A stretch of 7,053 nt of DNA from JBCBKZ01 sp039026975 (lineage in GTDB: Bacteria; Bacteroidota; Bacteroidia; J057): the NCBI GenBank assembly GCA_039026975.1, contig JBCCLI010000351.1, forward strand, positions 1 through 7,053. Reading direction: 5' to 3'. This document shows positions 1-5,641 of the stretch, piece after piece; positions within the stretch are counted from its first letter, which is position 1, and the number at the start of each line of letters is the position of its first letter. Under the pieces are notes generated by a model. That model searched no databases, was not told the DNA's origin, and saw nothing but the letters and a program-made list of their open reading frames with translations. The translations under genes were made by a program, and so were the position numbers.

Positions 1-1638
1 ATTATCCCAGATAGTGCCATCCCCAAACCATGCATGGTAGATTTCTTTGATAGAATTTTCTGCTCCTGCTTCTCCCATGCTGCTGAGGTAGGTGAGATTT
101 AATGGATTTACTCCATGCAAATAATGGAGATAGCCTGAGGCTGCTTCCTTATAATATGCTTCATTTTCAGCATATAAGTCATTGACCAGCATATTCAAAT
201 ACAAGCTCCCTATGCGAGCCTTCGCGCTATTACTACCCCATATGTAATCATTGTCCTTCATGTAAGCCCGATAGGCATCCGTATTAGCCAGAAAAGAAGG
301 CATGAGTTCATTATTGTTCAGATTGACTGAGCTTATAAAACTACCTGTGATATTCTCTTTAATCTGAGCAGATACATTATCTTGTTTACTCAGTTCCAGA
401 AGGGCATCCTGAGTAGCACTCTCAAAAGGGTACCAAAATGTCCATTGAAAGGGCTGGGCAGTACCGTAATTAGCTTCTGCAAATGTCAGATACTCTTGAG
501 AGGAAGTGGCAGAATATAGATAGACAGCTGCCGCAAATTCCCGCATTTGCTGCTCATAGGCACTGATCTCTGGTGTAGCACTGGAAAATCCGGCATTATC
601 ATAAGTGGAATATGCCGGGTTAGTCTTCAGCCAGTCCCATGCAAGCTCAGCTTTAGAAAGTAGTGTATTTCCATAAGCAATCATTTCCTGGTTTCCGGAA
701 AGGGAACGGAATACCCTTGCAGCATGTGCAAATATGCTACAAACTGAACGCGTAGAAGAAGCCGTAACGGGCCCATAGTATCTAGGATTCGTATCCGCAC
801 TTGGTGGACTGGCAGATTGGAATTCTGTAACGCTTACCTTGGAAAGTACCCCTCCATCTGCCTGCTGCATTTTTAGCAGCCAATCTAGTTCCCACTTAAT
901 CTCATCCAGTATATCAGGGGTATTATTACCAGATTCAGGAAGATTCCAGTCATCTCCATAAGCTTCTGGAAAGGTCTCATACGCGGCGAGAAGTTCATGC
1001 AGTACGGTATAAGTGAAGTTTACGTACTTATTGTAGTCTCCTGCATCATACCATCCCCCAGAAAGGTCTTTTTCGGTAGCAGCATTATCAGGCTGTAGTA
1101 CATCCCTACAATTGAGGTCTTGCAGAAAGCCTAAATGGCTGGCTCCGTCTGCATAGGCCTCTGCTACATAGGGGCTTTCTTTTTTGAATCCGCTTCGTTG
1201 GTAGAGGTAGGTTCTGGTAGCCAGTTTTAGTACCTCATCATACACATTTTCTCCTATGGTAAAGGGATAGGAAGATAGCGCATTCTGTGGATCGTATACG
1301 TAATAGCTACCCACAGTCTGAAGGGGAGAAAAATCAAACCACCAAACTTTATCACCTGACTGGTCATGGGTTTGGCCATTATTCCAGGCTGTAATACTCC
1401 CCTCATATACTATCTCATCAGTGAGGGAGGATTTTATTTGGTAGATGCTTGCTGGAGTGAAATTTTCTGCTGCATTAAATCCAGTAACGGGGTTACTGAT
1501 GACTGCTACCTTAGGTGCTGAGGGGTAGTACCCAAATTGGTCAATGTGGATGGTTCCATTAGCGGATATCTGAGCAATAGTATGGGGTACAAGTAGGAGC
1601 CCTGCACCCAAGAGCGTGGAAAGGATTCTCAAAAGCAT
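1..1638 (-). CDS. GH9 family glycoside hydrolase (endoglucanase/cellulase-type), secreted, C-terminus cut by window edge
   Basis: The frame is open from an ATG at 1638 to base 1: 546 codons, no stop, so the C-terminus lies outside. Residues 1-22 are a signal peptide (short basic start, leucine-rich core, TIA before the likely cleavage site), so the product is exported. Residues about 27-128 form the N-terminal Ig-like domain common in bacterial GH9 enzymes (IHIDQFGYYP start). The (alpha/alpha)6 catalytic domain starts near 133. It carries GGWYDAGDYNKYV, in which D198 and D201 match the GH9 pair that positions and activates the water. It also has the PDILDEIKWELDWLLKMQ helix (about 241-258), the HGVNPLNLTYL motif (508-518) and HAWFGDG (535-541). 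The catalytic acid glutamate should lie beyond the window. GH9 enzymes are inverting hydrolases, mostly of beta-1,4-glucans. Substrate (cellulose, mixed-linkage glucan, xyloglucan or oligosaccharide) cannot be told here, nor can a C-terminal type IX sorting domain. It follows the PAS gene on the same strand after 97 nt. Confidence 0.92.
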   Translation of the reverse strand, partial: MLLRILSTLLGAGLLLVPHTIAQISANGTIHIDQFGYYPSAPKVAVISNPVTGFNAAENFTPASIYQIKSSLTDEIVYEGSITAWNNGQTHDQSGDKVWWFDFSPLQTVGSYYVYDPQNALSSYPFTIGENVYDEVLKLATRTYLYQRSGFKKESPYVAEAYADGASHLGFLQDLNCRDVLQPDNAATEKDLSGGWYDAGDYNKYVNFTYTVLHELLAAYETFPEAYGDDWNLPESGNNTPDILDEIKWELDWLLKMQQADGGVLSKVSVTEFQSASPPSADTNPRYYGPVTASSTRSVCSIFAHAARVFRSLSGNQEMIAYGNTLLSKAELAWDWLKTNPAYSTYDNAGFSSATPEISAYEQQMREFAAAVYLYSATSSQEYLTFAEANYGTAQPFQWTFWYPFESATQDALLELSKQDNVSAQIKENITGSFISSVNLNNNELMPSFLANTDAYRAYMKDNDYIWGSNSAKARIGSLYLNMLVNDLYAENEAYYKEAASGYLHYLHGVNPLNLTYLSSMGEAGAENSIKEIYHAWFGDGTIWDN

Positions 1639-1704
1639 GACGATTTACTAGAATGACACAAGCCCTACCTACCCGAATATAGAAACAGGCTGGTAAGAAT
1701 AGAA

Positions 1705-1728
1705 ATTCCCTTATGTACGCTTAGGAAT
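1705..1728 (-). terminator. weak hairpin after the PAS gene, possible terminator
   Basis: ATTCC (1705-1709) pairs with GGAAT (1724-1728), and a bulged C allows one further pair. The hairpin begins 7 nt past the PAS stop codon, and a T-rich stretch follows on the minus strand. The stem is short and the T run is interrupted, so this is at best a weak intrinsic terminator separating the PAS gene from the GH9 gene. It may be chance. Confidence 0.22.
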
Positions 1729-1735
1729 GGTCAGA

Positions 1736-2260
1736 CTAGGAGCTCAATACAGAGGAATGGTAATGCAGATCGTTATTCCATACTTCCTTCTCAAATGCAA
1801 CGTAGTTTACCAGCTCATTATTGGAATTGAATAGAGGCCATATGTCTAGCTTGCACCAGTAGGCTTCTCCGTTTTTACGATAATTCAGGATCTGGTCAGA
1901 AAAGAAAGCGTGCTTATCTAAGTTCACTCTGATGTTTCCCTTAGTCTTAGGAGAGGTTCCTTTTCCCTGAAGAATTTGGGCAGGCTTTACGCCCCTAATC
2001 TCAGAAAGCTTATATCCTGTCATGTAGGTAAAGCCAGAATTTACCCACTCTATTTGTTCGTAGGTATCAGTAACTACTATCGCTATTCCCGGCTTAGAGA
2101 GATATGCCTCAAGGTCTAGGGTGAGTTGCCAGTCATTTTCACGAGAAAGCTCATAAATTTCATCTGAACCACTCATTCTCGACTGCCTTTGAACAGCTGA
2201 GGCAGGAAGGAATTCAGGGCCGCAGAGGAGGGGGAAGTATGTTTGTGGAGCTTTACTCAT
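1736..2260 (-). CDS. Stand-alone LOV-like PAS domain protein without the photoactive cysteine
   Basis: A 174-residue protein with no signal peptide or membrane segment, so probably cytoplasmic. Residues 1-50 are a non-conserved leader; residues about 56-161 are one PAS fold. The core reads as LOV-like: IVVTDTYEQIEWVN (61-74), F-x-x-MTGY (77-83), GVKPAQILQGKGT (90-102), NYRKNGEAYWCKLDIWP (126-142) and NYVAFEKEV (152-160). In true LOV photoreceptors the fourth residue of GxNCRFLQ is the cysteine that forms the flavin adduct. Aligned on LQG, this protein has A94 there, and the signalling glutamine of the last strand appears to be E157. C136 lies elsewhere and cannot replace the photoactive residue by position. 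No kinase, GGDEF or DNA-binding domain is attached, so it probably acts by protein contact or as a free sensor; ligand unknown. M29 is an alternative start that would remove most of the leader; the ATG at 2260 gives the longest frame. Confidence 0.85.
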   Translation of the reverse strand: MSKAPQTYFPLLCGPEFLPASAVQRQSRMSGSDEIYELSRENDWQLTLDLEAYLSKPGIAIVVTDTYEQIEWVNSGFTYMTGYKLSEIRGVKPAQILQGKGTSPKTKGNIRVNLDKHAFFSDQILNYRKNGEAYWCKLDIWPLFNSNNELVNYVAFEKEVWNNDLHYHSSVLSS

Positions 2261-2328
2261 GGAAATTCTGTATCATTAAATAGTTCTAAGCATATATAAC
2301 GGTCTAAGGCAAAAATTGTTGAACTGAT

Positions 2329-2353
2329 ATATATGAAATGCAATATATGAAAT
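2329..2353. repeat. two tandem copies of ATATATGAAAT, 14-nt period
   Basis: The 11-mer ATATATGAAAT occurs at 2329-2339 and again at 2343-2353, followed by a run of T. It lies in the AT-rich 266-nt spacer between the PAS gene and map, about 70-90 bp upstream of the PAS start codon. It could be a paired activator site or an UP-like AT tract for the PAS promoter, or just AT-rich coincidence. I see nothing else definite in this spacer: no small gene, and no convincing map terminator. Confidence 0.4.
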
Positions 2354-2526
2354 TTTTTTTATAAACCTAGGATGAGTTTACAATAATTGAAATGGTAAAA
2401 TTTTGATAATCAATAGACTATACGTGCTTAATCTGCCTTTGAAGACATCCAGCTAAACCGTAGTCTGAGATCAGCCTTTTCTTATGTGTAGGTCCGGGAG
2501 GATACATTTTATCAGGCTACTTGCTA

Positions 2527-3345
2527 CTACACTACTTGTTGAGGTACTCTGTTCAAAGAAAGTAAATAGGGATTATTCTCTATGGCGTCCTCTACATAGG
2601 AAAAAGTAGACAAGATTTCAGCTTGGCCATTTACTATGGCCACATCATGTTCAAAATGGGCGGAGGGTTTTCCATCAGAGGTAACTACTGTCCATCCATC
2701 ATTCAAGGAATATACATCCTTCTTACCCTGATTAATCATGGGCTCTATGGCTAGCACCATTCCCTCTTTAATCCTGGCTCCTTTCCTTCTTCTTCCAAAG
2801 TTGGGTACTTGTGGGTCTTCATGAAGATCCTTCCCTAATCCATGCCCTACTAACTCCCTCACTACCCCAAAACCATGTAATTCTGCATACTTCTGAATGG
2901 CTTGGCTGATGGCACCTATTCTATTTCCTTCTCTTGCTTGCTCTATTCCCTTGTATAAAGACTCATAGGTTACCTGTACCAGTTTTTTCGTTTTTCTGTC
3001 TGTATCACCTATAATGAAAGTGTAGGCATGATCCCCATGAAATCCATTCATTTTTACCCCACAGTCTATAGATAGTATGTCGCCCACCTTGAGCCTATGG
3101 TGATTAGGTATCCCATGTACCACAGCATCATTAACAGACATACACAGGGAATTAGGAAAGCCATTATAGCCCTTAAAGGAAGGTTCTCCCCCATGATCTT
3201 TGATAAATATTTCTGCTATTCTGTCAAGTTCAAGGGTACTAATCCCTTCTCTTATCTCAGAAGCCATGAGTCCCAGCGTCTTGGAAACCATCAAGGCACT
3301 CTTTCTGATAAGTTCTATTTCTTCTAAATTCTTGTAGTGGATCAT
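2527..3345 (-). CDS. map: Type I methionine aminopeptidase
   Basis: A 272-residue cytosolic metalloprotease that removes the initiator methionine from nascent proteins when the second residue is small. It is a full-length pita-bread fold without the zinc-finger extension of eukaryotic type I or the insert of type II. All active-site residues are visible: H77 (VVHGIPN), metal ligands D94 (SIDCG), D105 (HGD), H168 (VGHG), E201 (IEPM) and E232 (HFEHD), plus H175 (HEDP). Spacing matches the E. coli enzyme with an offset of about three. The C-terminal tail after about 245 is a little longer than in E. coli. The ATG at 3345 gives the usual MIHYKNxEEIELIRKSA start. Bacteroidota often place map in the ribosomal spc cluster beside secY and infA. 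Here it stands away from ribosomal genes, 91 nt behind a small gene with its own candidate promoter. Whether it is the only copy cannot be seen. Confidence 0.97.
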   Translation of the reverse strand: MIHYKNLEEIELIRKSALMVSKTLGLMASEIREGISTLELDRIAEIFIKDHGGEPSFKGYNGFPNSLCMSVNDAVVHGIPNHHRLKVGDILSIDCGVKMNGFHGDHAYTFIIGDTDRKTKKLVQVTYESLYKGIEQAREGNRIGAISQAIQKYAELHGFGVVRELVGHGLGKDLHEDPQVPNFGRRRKGARIKEGMVLAIEPMINQGKKDVYSLNDGWTVVTSDGKPSAHFEHDVAIVNGQAEILSTFSYVEDAIENNPYLLSLNRVPQQVV

Positions 3346-3378
3346 ATTTAAACAGACGAGAACCGTTTACCTCAATAT

Positions 3379-3410
3379 CAAAACTATTTTACCACATGGA
3401 TTTTTGGAAA
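3379..3410 (-). promoter_or_regulatory. candidate Bacteroidota sigma-A type promoter for map
   Basis: On the minus strand, TAGTTTTG (3386-3379) fits the Bacteroidota -7 consensus TAnnTTTG exactly. It is preceded, after 20 nt, by TTTC (3410-3407), three of four bases of the -33 TTTG element. Transcription would start near 3373, leaving a leader of about 28 nt before the ATG at 3345. This would let map be expressed apart from the upstream regulator gene. The motif is short, so chance matches are possible, but position and spacing fit well. Confidence 0.42.
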
Positions 3411-3436
3411 CATAGGTTAAATATCGGAATAAGCCA

Positions 3437-3748
3437 TCAATTTTCATAGTCATTTAGCTCCTTGTACCTCAGCCGAGTGGCCACTTTCTGTTTAGTTCTT
3501 TTTAAAACTGCCTCTGCAAGGAACCTTGCAGGATTTATATCTTCACTAGAAGCCAGGAAAATAGATTCTGGGATATCCATTCTGTAGAAAGAATTAGTAA
3601 GAGCAGCTACATTATTGGCTAGTAGCCATTTCATACGCTCCTCTAACAAGCCTAGAATAATCTGCTCATTCATATCCTGCTCAGTTAATGCTACATTCCA
3701 ATCCCTGGCAAGAAACCGGGTAGTAAGTTTCAGTTCTTCCGTCTTCAT
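3437..3748 (-). CDS. Conserved small protein of unknown function, co-transcribed with the metalloregulator
   Basis: A 103-residue soluble, probably helical protein with no signal peptide, membrane segment, cysteine or recognisable catalytic motif. The centre, residues about 33-66, reads LLEERMKWLLANNVAAL then NSFYRMDIPES, and the end is basic (KRTKQKVATRLRYK, 83-96). The block 'isolated helix, L-L-A-N-x, then YR-(I/L/M)-D-(I/V)-x-E, then A-x-x-(I/V)-x-x-R' resembles, from memory, a small uncharacterised Bacteroidota family with an 'ILYRIDVSE'-type motif. That is a recollection, not a search result. It starts 4 nt after the regulator's stop codon, so the two are very probably translated from one mRNA. 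Codon use looks like that of its neighbours and the frame is clean, supporting a real gene. No function is assigned; a role linked to the regulator or to metal status is guesswork from position. Confidence 0.8.
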   Translation of the reverse strand: MKTEELKLTTRFLARDWNVALTEQDMNEQIILGLLEERMKWLLANNVAALTNSFYRMDIPESIFLASSEDINPARFLAEAVLKRTKQKVATRLRYKELNDYEN

Positions 3749-3752
3749 ACGC

Positions 3753-4466
3753 TTAATCTGTTATTCTCACCAGTATATGCTGGGCTACTTTCTGCGAAAT
3801 GTGTAGGGAGCTGTTATCTGACAATTCAAGCATAAAAGATTCATCAAACTCGATGAACTGCTTAATCTTAAATCTACTACCTATGAGAAGATGAGTTTGT
3901 TCAAGGTATCTGAGAAACTCTTGTGAGTCATTAGTTACTCTTGTCAGTTCCAGCCACTGGTCCTGAGGTGCATTCTGGAGTGGAAACTGAGTATAATTAG
4001 GCATATTACCATCCTTATCAGGGATAGGGTCTCCATGTGGATCGAACCGGGGGAAGTCTAAAAATTCATCTAGCCTGTCTACTAAGCGGGAGGATTTAAT
4101 GTGTTCTAATTGTTCAGCTATCTCATGTACCTCATCCCATTTGAACTTCAGTTTAGAAACTAGAAATACTTCCCACAGGCGGTGTTTTCTGATAATATGT
4201 AAGGCAGTAGCATATCCTGACTCTGAAAGGGAAACCCCCTTATACTTAATATAATTTATGGTGCCCTTGGCAGAAAGTCTCTTCAACATATCCGTGACAG
4301 AGGAATCTCTGGAATCCATTTCTTTTGCTATCAGGCGCGTACTTACGGTCTCTTCTTTCTGAGAAAGAGTATAGATGCATTTCAGGTAGTTCTCTTCAGT
4401 GAAGCTTAAACCAGCATGAGGAGGTACCTGAGCAGGTAAGGAAGATTCTGTGTTTTGTATAGTCAT
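3753..4466 (-). CDS. mntR: DtxR/MntR-family metal-dependent transcriptional repressor with C-terminal SH3/FeoA-like domain
   Basis: 237 residues in three parts. A winged helix-turn-helix spans about 21-85 (FTEENYLKCIYTL, then recognition helix DSSVTDMLKRLSAKG at 54-68). A metal-binding dimerisation domain spans about 86-150 (RKHRLWEVFL; EVHEIAEQLEH; GDPIPDKDGN). An SH3/FeoA-like domain spans about 165-237, as in DtxR/IdeR and SloR but not the short Bacillus MntR. Candidate metal ligands are H95, H114, E118, E121 and H122; E118 occupies the position of DtxR C102 and MntR E99. The Bacillus MntR ligands D8 and E11 align with N26 and K29, so the second site differs. The family binds DNA as a metal-loaded dimer and represses uptake genes. 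It diverges from a Mn/Zn-type importer, so manganese sensing is the best inference; iron or zinc is not excluded. The ATG at 4466 is the only Met before the helix-turn-helix and gives an N-terminal leader of about 20 residues. Confidence 0.9.
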   Translation of the reverse strand: MTIQNTESSLPAQVPPHAGLSFTEENYLKCIYTLSQKEETVSTRLIAKEMDSRDSSVTDMLKRLSAKGTINYIKYKGVSLSESGYATALHIIRKHRLWEVFLVSKLKFKWDEVHEIAEQLEHIKSSRLVDRLDEFLDFPRFDPHGDPIPDKDGNMPNYTQFPLQNAPQDQWLELTRVTNDSQEFLRYLEQTHLLIGSRFKIKQFIEFDESFMLELSDNSSLHISQKVAQHILVRITD

Positions 4467-4553
4467 CTACCGTGCTAATTCTCTCTGCTTTCAAATAATG
4501 AAATATACGGGAAAAATCTGGGATACACGTAAAAGCAGTGTAGCCAAAAATGT

Positions 4554-4586
4554 TTTCCGATAAATCAAATATAATTATTAGATTTG
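4554..4586 (+). promoter_or_regulatory. candidate promoter of the metal ABC importer operon
   Basis: TAGATTTG (4579-4586) fits the Bacteroidota -7 consensus TAnnTTTG exactly. TTTC (4554-4557) stands 21 nt before it as a partial -33 element. Transcription would begin near 4591-4593, giving a leader under 30 nt before the ATG at 4619. The -7 element sits in the right arm of one inverted repeat, and the start point falls in the next, as expected for a promoter closed by a repressor. Confidence 0.5.
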
Positions 4587-4588
4587 TC
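4559..4588. promoter_or_regulatory. operator candidate 1: 30-nt imperfect inverted repeat between regulator and importer
   Basis: GATAAATC (4559-4566) faces GATTTGTC (4581-4588), complementary at seven of eight positions. The inner AATA (4568-4571) faces TATT (4576-4579). Overall 11 of 15 base pairs around the centre at 4573.5 are symmetric. The repeat contains two oppositely directed TAnnTTTG motifs, so a dimeric repressor here could block transcription both ways. The most likely ligand is the DtxR/MntR-type protein encoded next door. The sequence is not the Bacillus MntR or the DtxR consensus, so assignment rests on position and symmetry. Confidence 0.5.
4566..4573 (-). promoter_or_regulatory. 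candidate -7 element for the regulator gene, minus strand
   Basis: On the minus strand, bases 4573-4566 read TATATTTG, a full fit to TAnnTTTG, inside operator candidate 1. Transcription would start near 4560 and give a leader of about 90 nt before the regulator ATG at 4466. No good -33 element sits 19-22 nt upstream, so support is weaker than for the importer promoter. The leader also holds a small 5-bp inverted repeat (TACAC at 4524-4528, GTGTA at 4538-4542) of doubtful meaning. Confidence 0.33.
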
Positions 4589-4603
4589 TAAAAATAATTT
4601 TAG
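4588..4603. promoter_or_regulatory. operator candidate 2: CTAAAA/TTTTAG inverted repeat
   Basis: CTAAAA (4588-4593) and TTTTAG (4598-4603) are perfect six-base arms around ATAA; seven of eight pairs are symmetric about the centre at 4595.5. Further symmetric pairs occur outside (4586-4605 and 4584-4607). The centre lies 22 bp from that of operator candidate 1, about two helical turns, so two dimers could sit on the same DNA face. It covers the inferred importer transcription start and ends 15 nt before the ATG. The CTAAA/TTTAG half-sites recall DtxR/MntR-family operators (recollection). Confidence 0.47.
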
Positions 4604-4618
4604 GCCACATAATAACTC

Positions 4619-5542
4619 ATGAGATTATTTACGTTTGTATGCCTTTTTTCAGTCAGCCTTTTTCTAATGGGTTGTTCTTCAGAATCTGATGATCAAGCTG
4701 AAGAAGGGAAAGCTATGATAGTCTGTACCACCGGTATGTTAGGGGATATGCTGAAAACCCTGGGAAGTGACTATGTAGATGTCCAGACCCTCATGGGACC
4801 AGGAGTAGACCCTCACCTTTATAAAGCTACTCCCGGAGATCTCAAAAAGCTACGTTCAGCAGATTTCATCATTTATAATGGTTGGCATCTGGAAGGCAAG
4901 ATGGTAGAGGTTCTGGAAAAGCTGGCTACCACTAAGCCCGTATTAGCTGTGGCTGAACAACTTCCCCAGCAAACCCTTCTCCAATTTGGAGATGACCCTG
5001 AAGCCATAGACCCGCATGTTTGGTTTGATGTGGACATGTGGCAGGAGTGCGGCCAGCATATCGCTTCATTTCTCATTGAGAATGATCCAGCTAATGCTAC
5101 TATATACAAAGAAAGATTAGTCGTCATGGAAGATTCTCTTAACCTACTAGATATATGGGTGTCAGAAGAGGTAGGGAGTATCCCTGAAGAGCAAAGGGTC
5201 TTGATCACTGCCCATGACGCCTTTAGCTATTTTGGGCAAGCGTACGCTATTGACGTGAAAGGGCTTCAAGGCATATCTACCGTTGCAGAATTTGGGCTTA
5301 GAGATGTTAGTGATATGGTAAGCTTTATTACTGAGCGTAAAATCAAAGCCGTATTTGTAGAATCCTCTATTCCCAAAAAGTCCTTAGAGGCGGTAGTGAG
5401 AGGCTGTGCAGAGAAAGGGCATACAGTAGCCATAGGCGGAACGTTATACTCAGATGCTATGGGAGAGGCTGGTACGCCAGCAGGCACCTACGCAGGGATG
5501 GTGAGAGCTAATGTCAATACTATAGTAAAAGCCTTGAAATGA
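4619..5542 (+). CDS. Manganese/zinc ABC transporter substrate-binding lipoprotein, TroA/ZnuA family (cluster A-I)
   Basis: A 307-residue lipoprotein that should capture Mn2+ or Zn2+ in the periplasm and pass it to the permease encoded downstream. Residues 1-19 are a lipoprotein signal with lipobox LMGC, C19 being the lipidated residue; a short acidic/serine linker follows. The mature protein has the two-lobe fold joined by a rigid helix. Predicted metal ligands are H66 (DPHLY), H133 (DPHVWFD), H199 (TAHDAFSYF) and D279 (YSDAMG). This His3-Asp set matches Treponema TroA, nearly residue for residue. Pneumococcal PsaA-type manganese proteins have Glu in place of the third His, and many ZnuA proteins have a His-rich loop that is missing here (about 117-131). 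Sequence therefore does not decide between Mn and Zn; the neighbouring MntR-like regulator favours Mn. It is the first gene of the importer operon, and its ATG lies just past the two operator candidates. Confidence 0.93.
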   Translation: MRLFTFVCLFSVSLFLMGCSSESDDQAEEGKAMIVCTTGMLGDMLKTLGSDYVDVQTLMGPGVDPHLYKATPGDLKKLRSADFIIYNGWHLEGKMVEVLEKLATTKPVLAVAEQLPQQTLLQFGDDPEAIDPHVWFDVDMWQECGQHIASFLIENDPANATIYKERLVVMEDSLNLLDIWVSEEVGSIPEEQRVLITAHDAFSYFGQAYAIDVKGLQGISTVAEFGLRDVSDMVSFITERKIKAVFVESSIPKKSLEAVVRGCAEKGHTVAIGGTLYSDAMGEAGTPAGTYAGMVRANVNTIVKALK

Positions 5543-5641
5543 GGGTAAACCTCCTGGATAGCAAGAATTAACCCAACACCTATTTAAGGCAGAAAAAGGG
5601 CTTAAGAAAAGAGATACAAGTATTTTGAATCTAAACGGAAA
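5543..5641 (+). other. 99-nt spacer inside the importer operon
   Basis: No gene and no clear terminator are visible between the binding-protein and ATPase genes. GAGG and CCTC around the stop codon can form only a four-pair stem with no T run. The second half is A-rich and leads into the ATPase start. A spacer this long after a binding-protein gene, followed by a 2-nt spacer downstream, may hold an mRNA processing site or a weak internal promoter. I see no full TAnnTTTG in it. Confidence 0.4.

Noticed and set aside
1674..1705. Possible promoter for the GH9 gene: TATATTCG at 1681-1674 on the minus strand with TTTC 20 nt upstream
   Set aside because: The -7 motif has a mismatch at the conserved TTTG, so it does not rise above chance in AT-rich sequence, though its position about 40 nt before the ATG is reasonable.
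3097..3327. Plus-strand open frame of 76 codons inside map
   Set aside because: It lies wholly antisense to a gene with every catalytic residue intact, and its translation shows no recognisable domain.
3615..3806. Plus-strand open frame across the regulator/small-protein junction
   Set aside because: Antisense to two credible genes; the translation has no family character and is explained by the complementary frame.
4467..4618. Manganese riboswitch (yybP-ykoY type) or another structured leader
   Set aside because: The inferred importer leader is under 30 nt, and no long paired structure is visible on the regulator side; only a 5-bp inverted repeat (4524-4542) was seen.
5539..5553. Terminator at the end of the binding-protein gene
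   Set aside because: Only a four-base GAGG/CCTC stem overlapping the stop codon, with no T run, and the ATPase gene clearly belongs to the same operon.
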